Source of the DNA: Proteobacteria bacterium UBA664
GTDB taxonomy: Bacteria > Pseudomonadota > Gammaproteobacteria > UBA7966
Length of the DNA stretch: 12,132 nt
Assembly (NCBI GenBank): GCA_002299125.1
Contig: DBNU01000173.1
Coordinates: forward strand, 1 to 12,132
Reading direction: 5' to 3'
Shown piece by piece: positions 1-6,269 of the stretch. Both the position numbers and the translations under genes were made by a program. Under the pieces are notes generated by a model. That model searched no databases. It was given only the letters and a program-made list of their open reading frames with translations, and had not been told where the DNA came from. The first letter of the stretch is position 1. Every line of letters begins with the position of its first letter.

Positions 1-1139
1 TGAAGATGCGGGTGATGAGCACGGGCCGTGATTTCGAGGTCGATCGGGTCGGCATCTTCACACCGAAGAAGCTCGATCAGACGGCGCTCAACACCGGGCA
101 GGTGGGTTTTGTCATCGCCGGCATCAAGGAAGTGGACGGTGCCCCCGTCGGTGACACGCTCACCGATGCCCAGCGTCCTGCCGCTACTCCCCTGCCGGGA
201 TTCAAGGCCATCAAGCCCAACGTCTTCGCGGGTCTTTTCCCGGTGGACGCCTCCGACTACGAGGCCTTTCGCGATGCGCTGGGGAAGCTCCGGCTCAATG
301 ACGCCGCGCTCGTCTATGAACCGGAGAACTCCACGGCACTCGGCTTCGGTTTCCGCGTCGGCTTCCTGGGCCTGCTGCACATGGAGATCATTCAGGAGCG
401 GCTGGAGCGCGAATACAACCTGAACCTCATCACGACTGCCCCCACGGTCGTGTACGAGGTGCTGACCCACGCCGGCAAGACGCTCCTCGTCGACAATCCG
501 GCACGCCTGCCGCCGGTGGGCGAGATCCAGGAGATCCGTGAACCCATCATTCAGGCTGACATGCTGATGCCGCAGGAATATCTGGGCAACGTCATGGCCC
601 TGTGTGTCGAGAAGCGCGGTGTGCAGACGCGCCTGCAGTTCCTCGGCAACCAGGTCTCGCTCGGCTACGAACTGCCCATGAACGAGATGGTGCTGGATTT
701 CTTCGACCGCCTGAAGTCCGTGAGCCGGGGCTATGCCTCGCTCGATTACACCTTCCTGCGCTATCAGCCGGCCGAACTGGTGAAGCTCGACATCCTCATC
801 AACGGTGATCGAGTGGATTCGCTGGCGCTCATCGTGCATCGGGAGGTAGCCCAGCGACGTGGCCGCGAACTGGTCGAGCGCATGCGTGAGCTCATTCCGC
901 GGCAGATGTTCGACATCGCCATCCAGGCGGCCATCGGTGCCCATGTCATCGCGCGCGAGACGGTCAAGGCCCTGCGCAAGAACGTGCTGGCCAAATGCTA
1001 TGGCGGCGACATCTCACGCAAGCGCAAGTTGCTCGAGAAGCAGAAAGAGGGCAAGAAGCGCATGAAGCAACTGGGGGCGGTCGAGATCCCGCAGGAGGCC
1101 TTCATGGCCGTGCTGTCGGTGGGCAAGGAGGGCCGCTGA
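1..1139 (+). CDS. lepA: Elongation factor 4 (LepA), 5'-truncated by the window edge
   Basis: LepA is a translational GTPase that binds stalled or mis-translocated ribosomes and promotes back-translocation; it also affects ribosome assembly. About 378 C-terminal residues are present. Against a usual length near 600, the GTP-binding domain and roughly the first 220 residues lie outside the window. What remains covers domain II (MSTGRDFEVDRVGIFTPK), the EF-G-like domains III and V (ALGFGFRVGFLGLLHMEIIQ; REPIIQADMLMPQEYLGNVM) and the LepA-specific C-terminal domain (KNVLAKCYGGDISRKRKLLE, KQKEGKKRMKQLG). The match to E. coli LepA is collinear to the last residues, and the frame is open back to base 1. 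The stop is TGA at 1137-1139. lepB starts 2 bases later, so the two are almost certainly co-transcribed, as in most gammaproteobacteria. Identification is secure; only the N-terminus is unseen. Confidence 0.97.
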   Translation, partial: KMRVMSTGRDFEVDRVGIFTPKKLDQTALNTGQVGFVIAGIKEVDGAPVGDTLTDAQRPAATPLPGFKAIKPNVFAGLFPVDASDYEAFRDALGKLRLNDAALVYEPENSTALGFGFRVGFLGLLHMEIIQERLEREYNLNLITTAPTVVYEVLTHAGKTLLVDNPARLPPVGEIQEIREPIIQADMLMPQEYLGNVMALCVEKRGVQTRLQFLGNQVSLGYELPMNEMVLDFFDRLKSVSRGYASLDYTFLRYQPAELVKLDILINGDRVDSLALIVHREVAQRRGRELVERMRELIPRQMFDIAIQAAIGAHVIARETVKALRKNVLAKCYGGDISRKRKLLEKQKEGKKRMKQLGAVEIPQEAFMAVLSVGKEGR

Positions 1140-1141
1140 AC

Positions 1142-1966
1142 GTGCCGATGGATTTCGCTTTCATCCTGGTTGTGCTGGTCGCTGTCAGCGGACTCATCTG
1201 GGGTGTGGATGCGGTGCTCCTGGCACCGCGCCGTCGGGCAGCGCTCGCGGCCCTCGGGCCGACGGCCAGTCCAACCGAGGCGGCGGAAACGCTCGCGCCC
1301 TGGACGGTGGTTGAGTACGCCCGTTCATTCTTTCCGGTGTTCCTGGTGGTCCTGTTGCTCAGGTCCTTCGTCGTGGAGCCGTTCCGCATCCCCTCCGGCT
1401 CCATGATGCCCACGCTGCTGGTGGGCGATTTCATTCTGGTGAACAAATTCGGTTATGGGCTGCGCCTGCCGGTGCTCAATACCCGCATCCTCGAAGTGGG
1501 TGAGCCCGAGCGTGGTGACGTCGTAGTCTTCCGCTACCCGGAGGATCCCGCCATTCCGTACATCAAGCGTATTGTCGGGGTGCCGGGCGACACCATCCGC
1601 TATCTCGACCGGCAGCTTTTCGTGAACGGGCAGGCGGTGCCGCAGGAACCGGTCGGGGTCTTTCAGGGTGTGGGCTATGGCACCCGTTCCACGGGCTCGC
1701 TCGAGTTGCGCGTGGATCTCACCGGCACGGCGCACCGCATCCTCATCGACCCCAGCCGCCCCAATCTGGTCAGCCGCACGGACTGGACCGTCCCGCCCGG
1801 GCACTACTTCGTCCTCGGCGACAACCGTGACGACAGTCGTGACAGTCGCTTCTGGGGCTTCGTGCCGGAAGATCATCTGGTGGGACGGGCCTTCGTGATC
1901 TGGATGAACTGGGATTGGAGCGCTGGCGGAATGGATGTCGGTCGTCTCGGTGACTGGATCCGCTGA
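1142..1966 (+). CDS. lepB: Signal peptidase I (LepB)
   Basis: This membrane-bound serine protease of family S26 removes signal peptides from secreted proteins at the periplasmic face of the inner membrane. The 274-residue product has two N-terminal membrane segments (about residues 4-28 and 62-79), an intervening cytoplasmic loop, and a periplasmic catalytic domain. The Ser/Lys dyad is visible: Ser87 in IPSGSMMPTLLVGD and Lys142 in YIKRIVGVPGD, matching E. coli Ser90 and Lys145. The conserved GDNRDDSRDSRFWGFVP box lies near the C-terminus. I chose GTG at 1142 because AAGGAGGG at 1125-1132 sits 9 bases upstream; ATG at 1148 would be too far from that site. The ORF is open further upstream, but that part overlaps lepA and has no family similarity. 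It is probably translated from the lepA transcript, with only 2 bases between the genes. Confidence 0.96.
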   Translation: MPMDFAFILVVLVAVSGLIWGVDAVLLAPRRRAALAALGPTASPTEAAETLAPWTVVEYARSFFPVFLVVLLLRSFVVEPFRIPSGSMMPTLLVGDFILVNKFGYGLRLPVLNTRILEVGEPERGDVVVFRYPEDPAIPYIKRIVGVPGDTIRYLDRQLFVNGQAVPQEPVGVFQGVGYGTRSTGSLELRVDLTGTAHRILIDPSRPNLVSRTDWTVPPGHYFVLGDNRDDSRDSRFWGFVPEDHLVGRAFVIWMNWDWSAGGMDVGRLGDWIR

Positions 1967-2069
1967 AGGCGCCGTGAGCGGCCCCTGGCCGCGGCTACAC
2001 TGCACGGCAGGGGATTACTGCTCCGGGCCCGCTTGGGGAAGCCCGGGCGCACCAGAGGGAAGAATCAAG

Positions 2070-2474
2070 ATGCCTGCAGGCGACCGCTTCCAGAAGGGTG
2101 TTTCGCTCATCGGTCTGCTGTTCTGGGCGGTGGTGCTCGGTGCCGCTACGCTGGTCGTGATGAAGCTCTTCCCGCTCTACAACGAGAAATGGAAGGTGAC
2201 GGCCGCCATGCACTCGGTGGCAGCCCAGCCGGGTATTGCAGAGATGTCGGTCTACGATGTGCGCAAGTACGTCCTGCGCAACTTCGAGATCAGCGATCTG
2301 CGCGAGTTCGACGAACGCAATATCGTGAAGGCCCTCTCGGTGGAGCGCGATGAGGCAAGCAAAGGGCGGATCATGCGTTTTGCCTACGAGATCCGCAGAC
2401 CCTTCTTCGGGGAGCTCGACATCGTTCTCAAGCTGGACGAGCGCTTGCCAATCCCGGGCAAGGGGCTCGACTGA
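2070..2474 (+). CDS. DUF4845 family small membrane protein
   Basis: This 134-residue protein has the position and appearance of the DUF4845 family, commonly found between lepB and rnc in gammaproteobacteria; its function is not known to me. The N-terminus QKGVSLIGLLFW followed by a hydrophobic run (about residues 9-30, ending VVMKLFPLY) forms one membrane segment. It resembles a type IV prepilin start, but Gly replaces the Glu expected at mature position 5. The remaining ~100 residues are a soluble region, probably periplasmic, with no recognised catalytic motif. ATG at 2070 is supported by AGAGGGAAG at 2054-2062 a few bases upstream; the longer frame into lepB has no support. A 103-base gap separates it from lepB, and rnc begins about 14 bases after its stop, so co-expression with rnc is likely. 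Membership rests on context plus the N-terminal pattern. Confidence 0.8.
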   Translation: MPAGDRFQKGVSLIGLLFWAVVLGAATLVVMKLFPLYNEKWKVTAAMHSVAAQPGIAEMSVYDVRKYVLRNFEISDLREFDERNIVKALSVERDEASKGRIMRFAYEIRRPFFGELDIVLKLDERLPIPGKGLD

Positions 2475-2487
2475 ACCGGTGTCGCGG

Positions 2488-3246
2488 ATGGTCTCACGTC
2501 CCGATCGCAGGGCTGGCGTCGTCGTGATCTCGCGTCAGCGGCCCACCCAGATCCTCCGCCAACCGGTCGTGGGGCTGCTGGAGCAACTGGGGATCTCGGC
2601 AGGGGATGTCGGTCTCTACGATCGGGCGCTTACCCACCGCAGCACGGCTGGGCACCACAATGAGCGGCTCGAGTTTCTCGGCGATGCCTGGCTCGGTTTC
2701 GTGATCGCCGAGGCGATCTATCAGCGTTTTCCGCAGGCCGACGAGGGTCAACTGACCCGTCTACGCGCGTCATTGGTCAACCGCGAGGTGCTCGCCGGTA
2801 TTGCGCTCGAACTGAATCTGGGCGCATACCTGTCACTGGGGGAGGGCGAGCTGAAGAGCGGTGGCTGGCGTCGGGCCTCCATCCTCGGCAATGCCCTGGA
2901 GGCACTGCTGGGGGCGGTGTATCTCGATCAGGGGGCAGAGCGGGCGCGTGAACTCGTGCTGGCGCTGTACCAGATCCGCCTGGCGACCGTCTCACCAGGC
3001 ACCGTCAGCAAGGACGCCAAGACCCGTCTGCAGGAATGGTTGCAGGCGCGTCAGCGTGCCCTGCCGTGCTATCTCACGCGCGCGGTCGAGCAGCAGGCAG
3101 AGCGGCAGATCTTCCGGGTGGAATGCGTGGTGGACGGTGAGCCGCAACCCTTTCCCGGCAGTGGCGACAGCCGACGGCGGGCAGAGCAGGCCGCTGCCGA
3201 GCGCGCACTGGCGGTACTCACAGGGGCGGGGGCCCACACGGAATGA
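2488..3246 (+). CDS. rnc: Ribonuclease III
   Basis: RNase III cleaves double-stranded RNA and processes the rRNA precursor and some mRNAs. The product is 252 residues from ATG 2488, against about 226 in E. coli. The catalytic domain has the signature HNERLEFLGD (Glu59, Glu62, Asp66), then DEGQLTRLRASLVNR, ELKSGGWRRASILGNALEAL and KTRLQEWLQ. A dsRNA-binding domain follows (about 174-248, ending SRRRAEQAAAERAL). In SILGNALEALLG the residue matching E. coli Asp114 is Asn135 (AAT at 2890-2892), while the Glu117 equivalent, Glu138, is kept. The start is uncertain: GTG 2524 (240 residues) has a CAGGG 11 bases upstream and fits the family length better, and GTG 2479 is also possible. The stop overlaps the era start (ATGA), the usual rnc-era coupling. 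Confidence 0.95.
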   Translation: MVSRPDRRAGVVVISRQRPTQILRQPVVGLLEQLGISAGDVGLYDRALTHRSTAGHHNERLEFLGDAWLGFVIAEAIYQRFPQADEGQLTRLRASLVNREVLAGIALELNLGAYLSLGEGELKSGGWRRASILGNALEALLGAVYLDQGAERARELVLALYQIRLATVSPGTVSKDAKTRLQEWLQARQRALPCYLTRAVEQQAERQIFRVECVVDGEPQPFPGSGDSRRRAEQAAAERALAVLTGAGAHTE

Positions 3247-4139
3247 CTTCGAACGCTTTCCGTGTCGGCACGGTCGCCATCCTCGGACGCCCCAACGTGG
3301 GCAAGTCGACGCTGCTGAATCATCTCATTGGCCAGAAGCTGGCCATCGTCTCACGCAAACCGCAGACCACCCGACAGCCACTGCTCGGGGTCGTGCACCG
3401 GGCCGACGCCCAGATTGGCTTCATCGATACGCCCGGACTCGAGCAGCGCAACCGGCGGCCACTGGCGCGTGCCGTCAACCGCGAGGCCCTGCGTTGCCTC
3501 GAGGATGTGGACGTGGCCGTGCTGCTGGTGGAGGCCCTGCGTGTCGGGCCGGAGGATCTGGCCATCGCTGAGCAGATCCGCCGCTCCGGCAAGCCCTGGC
3601 TCATCGCGGCCTCCAAGCTGGATCGGGTGAAGGACAAGAGCCGCCTGCTGCCCTTCCTGGCCGAGCTGGGCGAGCGCTACCCGGGCGTCGAGATCGTGCC
3701 CCTGTCGGCACACTCCGGCAGCAACCTCACTGCCTTCGTCGAGGTGTTGGTCGGGTTGCTGCCGCTGGGTGAGCCGTTGTGGGAGGACGATGCACTGACG
3801 GATCGCAGCCTGCGTTTCCTCGCCGCCGAGTTCATTCGCGAGAAGCTCATCCGGCGTCTCGGCGAAGAGTTGCCCTACGCGCTCGCGGTCACCATCGACC
3901 TCTTCCAGGAGGAGGCTAACCAAACGCGTATCGCCGCCACCATCTGGGTGGAACGTGAAGGCCAGAAGGCCATCGTCATCGGCGAGAAGGGCGCCGTGCT
4001 CAAGGCCGTCGGCATGGAAGCCCGGCGGGATCTGGAGCGTCTGCTCGAGCGTCCGATCTTTCTCGAGACCTGGGTGAAGGTGCGCGAAGGCTGGACGGAA
4101 GATTCACGGGCCCTGCGTGAGCTCGGCTTCGATCACTAG
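3243..4139 (+). CDS. era: GTPase Era
   Basis: Era is an essential GTPase that binds the 3' end of 16S rRNA during small-subunit maturation. The 298-residue product has the usual length. The G domain shows G1 GRPNVGKS (15-22), the switch region KPQTTRQP (39-46), G3 DTPG (62-65) and G5 SAHSG (155-159). The C-terminal KH domain has GQKAIVIGEKGAVLKAVG (240-257) with the GxxG RNA-binding loop, then LETWVKVREGW, just as in E. coli. The odd point is G4: SKLD at 124-127 (TCC at 3612-3614) instead of NKxD. Ser/Thr at this site occurs in some other TRAFAC GTPases (EngB has TKxD), so activity may be kept. ATG 3243 overlaps the rnc stop, which indicates translational coupling; recO follows after 18 bases. 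Confidence 0.96.
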   Translation: MTSNAFRVGTVAILGRPNVGKSTLLNHLIGQKLAIVSRKPQTTRQPLLGVVHRADAQIGFIDTPGLEQRNRRPLARAVNREALRCLEDVDVAVLLVEALRVGPEDLAIAEQIRRSGKPWLIAASKLDRVKDKSRLLPFLAELGERYPGVEIVPLSAHSGSNLTAFVEVLVGLLPLGEPLWEDDALTDRSLRFLAAEFIREKLIRRLGEELPYALAVTIDLFQEEANQTRIAATIWVEREGQKAIVIGEKGAVLKAVGMEARRDLERLLERPIFLETWVKVREGWTEDSRALRELGFDH

Positions 4140-4157
4140 GACGGCCAGCCCGACCGG

Positions 4158-4841
4158 ATGCGCGTCGAGCCTCATCCCGTCTATCTGCTGCACCGGCGAG
4201 TGCTCGGCGAGCGCAGTCACCTGCTCGAGATCTTCTCCAGCGAGCATGGCCGCGTCTCCTGCGTGCGCCGCTCGGCCGCTGCGCGTCCCTCAGACGGCCT
4301 GCAGGCCTTCACGCCGCTGCTCGCGGGCTGGAGTGGTCGCGGTGAGCTGCCCGCGCTGGGGATGATCGAGGCACTCGGGCCTGGCTTGCGGCTGCCCGGG
4401 GGGCGCCTTGCGGCCGGCCTCTACCTGAACGAACTCATCGTGCGGGCATTGGCGCGTCTCGACCCCGCACCGACGCTGTACTGCCGCTACGTCACGACCC
4501 TCACGGCGCTGGCCGGCAGCGCAGAAGCGAGTGGTTGGGAATGGTCCCTGCGCCTGTTCGAGCGTGAGCTGCTCGCGACGCTGGGTGTACTGGTGGATGT
4601 GGCTGGTCACGCCGCCGCAGAGCCCGATGAGCCGATGTACTTCTGTCCGGGATCCGGAGCGGCGGCCCGCCACGCACCGGATCGTGTGGCCCTGTCTCTG
4701 GCAGCGCGCCAGGCACTGACCTCGGGTCAGGTACCGGAGAGCGATGACGCACGCCGGGAGGTGCGCCGCTGGTTGCGCCTGTGCCTTGATCAGGCCATCG
4801 CCGCACCACTCAAGGCGCGGAGCCTGCTGCTGCCGCGCTGA
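4158..4841 (+). CDS. recO: DNA repair protein RecO
   Basis: RecO acts with RecR (and RecF) to load RecA onto SSB-coated single-stranded DNA during gap repair. The product is 227 residues, slightly shorter than E. coli RecO (about 242), mostly at the C-terminus. The N-terminal OB-fold (about 1-75) includes VYLLHRRVLGERSHLLEIFS, QAFTPLLAGWSGRGELPAL and an E. coli-like GRV turn. The helical domain has the family hallmark GLYLNELIVRAL (87-98), then a WSLRLFERELLATLGVLVD helix. No zinc-finger cysteine cluster is present, as in the enterobacterial type. ATG 4158 is the only reasonable start, with only a weak AGGA about 16 bases upstream, so translation may depend on coupling to era. Placement directly after era supports the call. 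It is the last gene of the left housekeeping block; the normal next neighbour, pdxJ, is displaced about 1.8 kb. Confidence 0.92.
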   Translation: MRVEPHPVYLLHRRVLGERSHLLEIFSSEHGRVSCVRRSAAARPSDGLQAFTPLLAGWSGRGELPALGMIEALGPGLRLPGGRLAAGLYLNELIVRALARLDPAPTLYCRYVTTLTALAGSAEASGWEWSLRLFERELLATLGVLVDVAGHAAAEPDEPMYFCPGSGAAARHAPDRVALSLAARQALTSGQVPESDDARREVRRWLRLCLDQAIAAPLKARSLLLPR

Positions 4842-5048
4842 GGTGCGGCAAAGCTGCCCCAGCCGGGCGACGACCACCAGGCCGACGCCCCGCAGGGACA
4901 GCAGCGCCTGTCTTCCGGCGCGAATCCCACCGCAGTTCCTCATTGAAGCCTGCCGGCGCAAGTGACGATTGTCGTCGCACCGCGTGTCTGTCCGGTCAAT
5001 CTGCGCTTGCGCCCGCATCGTGATCCGGACTTTCATGGTTGAGCATGA
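4842..5048. other. Unassigned intergenic stretch after recO
   Basis: No gene is recognised in this stretch on either strand. Open frames here on the minus strand (for example the one running through 4290-5240) are GC-rich frames antisense to recO, without family similarity. Short inverted repeats exist (ggca/tgcc at 4847-4858; gacga/tcgtc at 4964-4976), but neither is followed by a T-run, so no recO terminator is convincing. The stretch marks the left edge of the foreign-looking segment between recO and pdxJ. No tRNA, integrase or direct repeat defining an attachment site was seen. Confidence 0.5.
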
Positions 5049-5097
5049 CAACGGTATGCAGCCGGCGGCCTTCGGCCGCCGCTGATGCCGAGCGTTG
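5049..5097. repeat. Long imperfect inverted repeat (hairpin)
   Basis: The core is a perfect 8-bp stem (cggcggcc 5063-5070, loop ttc, ggccgccg 5074-5081). Outside it the pairing continues with single unpaired bases on the left arm: c5062, then cag/ctg pairing, then g5058, then cggtat paired with atgccg (one G-T pair). Further out, caac at 5049-5052 faces gttg at 5094-5097, and ttcatg at 5032-5037 faces catgaa at 5103-5108. There is no T-run, so it is not a standard intrinsic terminator. The bulged architecture recalls integron attC sites, but the R-box consensus is not met. It lies about 60 bases upstream of the toxin remnant. A REP-like element or simple mRNA structure are alternatives. Confidence 0.5.
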
Positions 5098-5136
5098 AAG
5101 GTCATGAAGGTGATCTCAGGGCGGGCTTGCGCGTAG

Positions 5137-5151
5137 TACGGCAATGCCGTA
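5137..5151. promoter_or_regulatory. Perfect palindrome, probable toxin-antitoxin operator
   Basis: TACGGCAATGCCGTA is a perfect 7-bp inverted repeat around one central base. It ends 9 bases before the inferred toxin start at 5161. Antitoxins with an XRE helix-turn-helix commonly bind such palindromes over their own promoter. A weak candidate promoter (TTGCGC 5127-5132, 17-base spacer, TAGCGT 5150-5155) would place the palindrome inside the spacer, consistent with autorepression. The palindrome is seen directly; the operator role is inferred. Confidence 0.55.
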
Positions 5152-5160
5152 GCGTTCCGC

Positions 5161-5476
5161 CTGCGCACGGTGGCCGAGACACCGATGTTTGTCCGGTACG
5201 CGGCCGCTGTCTGCTCTGACGCCGAGCGCAAGGAGTTCATTAACTTTCATCGCTGCCAATCCAGAGACTGGAGACAACATTCGTGAGTCTGGCGGTTGTC
5301 CTGAGGGCCGGTGGTCGCGTTCTGGCTCGGGCAAGCGCGGCGGTGCGCGGGTCATCTACTTCCACGCGCCTGACGGCACCATATGGTTGCTGATCGTTTA
5401 CTCCAAGGCGAAGTTCGACAACTCGCCAGCGTCGTTCCTCGCACAGTTGCAGAAAGCGCTTGAAGATGCGATCTGG
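5161..5476 (+). pseudogene. HigB/RelE-type toxin, frameshifted remnant
   Basis: Toxins of this family are ribosome-dependent mRNA endonucleases. The N-terminal part is read in one frame from 5161 (LRTVAETPMF, then SDAERKEFINF) and the rest in the next frame (IAANPETGDNIRESGG, then GSGKRGGARVIYF, PDGTIWLLIVYSKAKFDN, LAQLQKALEDA). Removing a single T from the TTT at 5245-5247 joins them into one protein of about 104 residues, the usual family length. As it stands, the first frame stops at TGA 5284-5286. Other signs of decay are CTG where an ATG start is expected at 5161 (GTG 5170 is possible), PEG where RKV-like residues usually follow the GG(C), and TGG at 5474-5476 where a TGA would end the gene overlapping the antitoxin start. 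Without that stop the second frame stays open to 5782 across the antitoxin gene. The family call comes from recalled sequence patterns. Confidence 0.75.
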
Positions 5477-5747
5477 AGTTCAGAATTTTCAAGCCGACCT
5501 CCTGACGTCGGTCAAGCAAACGCGGCGCGGCCAGGCCACGCGTGTCACGAAGATCAAGTTGCCGGCAGCAGCGGAAGCAAGGGTCCGTGTCGGTCTGACG
5601 CAGCAAGAGTTTGCTCGGTTGCTGGGTGTGTCGGCGCGCACTCTTCAAGATTGGGAACAGGGGCGCAGGGAGCCGACGGGGGCAGCCAAGACACTTCTTC
5701 GTGTCGCCGTGTCGCATCCCGAGGTATTGCGCGAATTGCACGAATGA
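5466..5747 (+). CDS. HigA/XRE-type helix-turn-helix antitoxin
   Basis: The 93-residue product has an XRE/Cro-type DNA-binding domain at about residues 43-68 (GLTQQEFARLLGVSARTLQ, then DWEQGRREPTG), followed by LLRVAVSHPEVLREL. This is the typical form of antitoxins paired with HigB/RelE-like toxins: it would neutralise the toxin by direct binding and repress the operon through the palindrome at 5137-5151. ATG 5466 is chosen by fit to the family and overlap with the presumed ancient toxin end; TTG 5460 is an alternative, and no strong ribosome-binding site is visible, consistent with coupling to the toxin frame. The frame is intact with no missing key region, although its toxin is broken. It may persist as an orphan regulator or be in early decay. 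Confidence 0.85.
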   Translation: MRSGVQNFQADLLTSVKQTRRGQATRVTKIKLPAAAEARVRVGLTQQEFARLLGVSARTLQDWEQGRREPTGAAKTLLRVAVSHPEVLRELHE

Positions 5748-5812
5748 CACCCGGCAGGTCGCTGAGCTTCGACGTCAGGTGACCTCACAATCAAGCGCCG
5801 CGAGGAGAGATC

Positions 5813-6268
5813 GTGACGTACTGGAGGATGCAGCTTCACCCGGGTAATCCTGAGGGCGCGGTTCGACACACCGTTGAAAGCCTGGTCGCCGGCTACATCG
5901 GTCTGGATTTCGCTGCAGACGTGCCGGACATGCGCACAATTGCCCAAGATGCGCTTCCCGCTAACCAGCGCAACTATTGGGCCTTTGCACATGAGATGAA
6001 CATTGACGACCGAGTGCTTATTTTTGCGCACCACTACCCGTTTGCTCTTGCTCGAGTGGCTGGGCCCTATAACTACATTCGAGTCCGGGCACCGGAGATC
6101 GGTGTCTGGTTTACGCACTTTTGTGCCGTGGATGATGTCCGCTACTACGGTGATTTCGTTACCAATCCGCGAGAATGGGAAAACTTGGTGATGACGGCAA
6201 CTATCACGCCCCTTCGAGAGCATGGTTCTGCGTCGTACCAGCTGATCGAGAGGTGGTTGGGACATTAA
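5813..6268 (+). CDS. Small protein with PUA/EVE-like domain (hypothetical)
   Basis: The 151-residue protein starts at GTG 5813 with AGGAG at 5803-5807. It begins MTYWRMQLHP and has the pattern of the EVE branch of the PUA superfamily: an aromatic start, AAGYIGLDF-like turn (AGYIGLDFAADV), a central YWAFAHEMNIDDRVLIFAHH (the 'GD-V' strand of EVE, here DD-V), then FALARVAGPYNYI, EIGVWFTHFCAV and a closing SASYQLIERWL. EVE-like domains bind modified bases in nucleic acids and often form the N-terminal reader of restriction or defence proteins. Here the domain stands alone, ending right after it with TAA at 6266-6268, so either it is a single-domain protein or an effector part was lost. Its base composition is clearly lower in GC than the flanks, suggesting transfer. 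The frame is intact over its whole length. The fold assignment comes from recalled patterns, not a search. Confidence 0.6.
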   Translation: MTYWRMQLHPGNPEGAVRHTVESLVAGYIGLDFAADVPDMRTIAQDALPANQRNYWAFAHEMNIDDRVLIFAHHYPFALARVAGPYNYIRVRAPEIGVWFTHFCAVDDVRYYGDFVTNPREWENLVMTATITPLREHGSASYQLIERWLGH

Positions 6269-6269
6269 G

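Noticed and set aside
995..1141. N-terminal extension of lepB into lepA
   Set aside because: No signal peptidase similarity, and a good ribosome-binding site lies immediately before GTG 1142.
1973..2001. Possible promoter with TACACT as -10 upstream of the DUF4845 gene
   Set aside because: No acceptable -35 at the right distance; the match is too weak in GC-rich DNA to report.
2350..2487. N-terminal extension of rnc by 46 codons
   Set aside because: It overlaps the DUF4845 gene in another frame, has no RNase III similarity and gives an over-long protein.
4290..5240. A long minus-strand open frame of 316 codons
   Set aside because: Much of it is antisense to recO and it has no recognisable domain; long antisense frames are expected in GC-rich coding DNA.
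5189..5782. A 197-codon open frame covering the toxin region and beyond
   Set aside because: Its N-terminus (before 5246) and everything after about 5473 lack family similarity; the real toxin N-terminus is in another frame. It is a frame artefact around a pseudogene.
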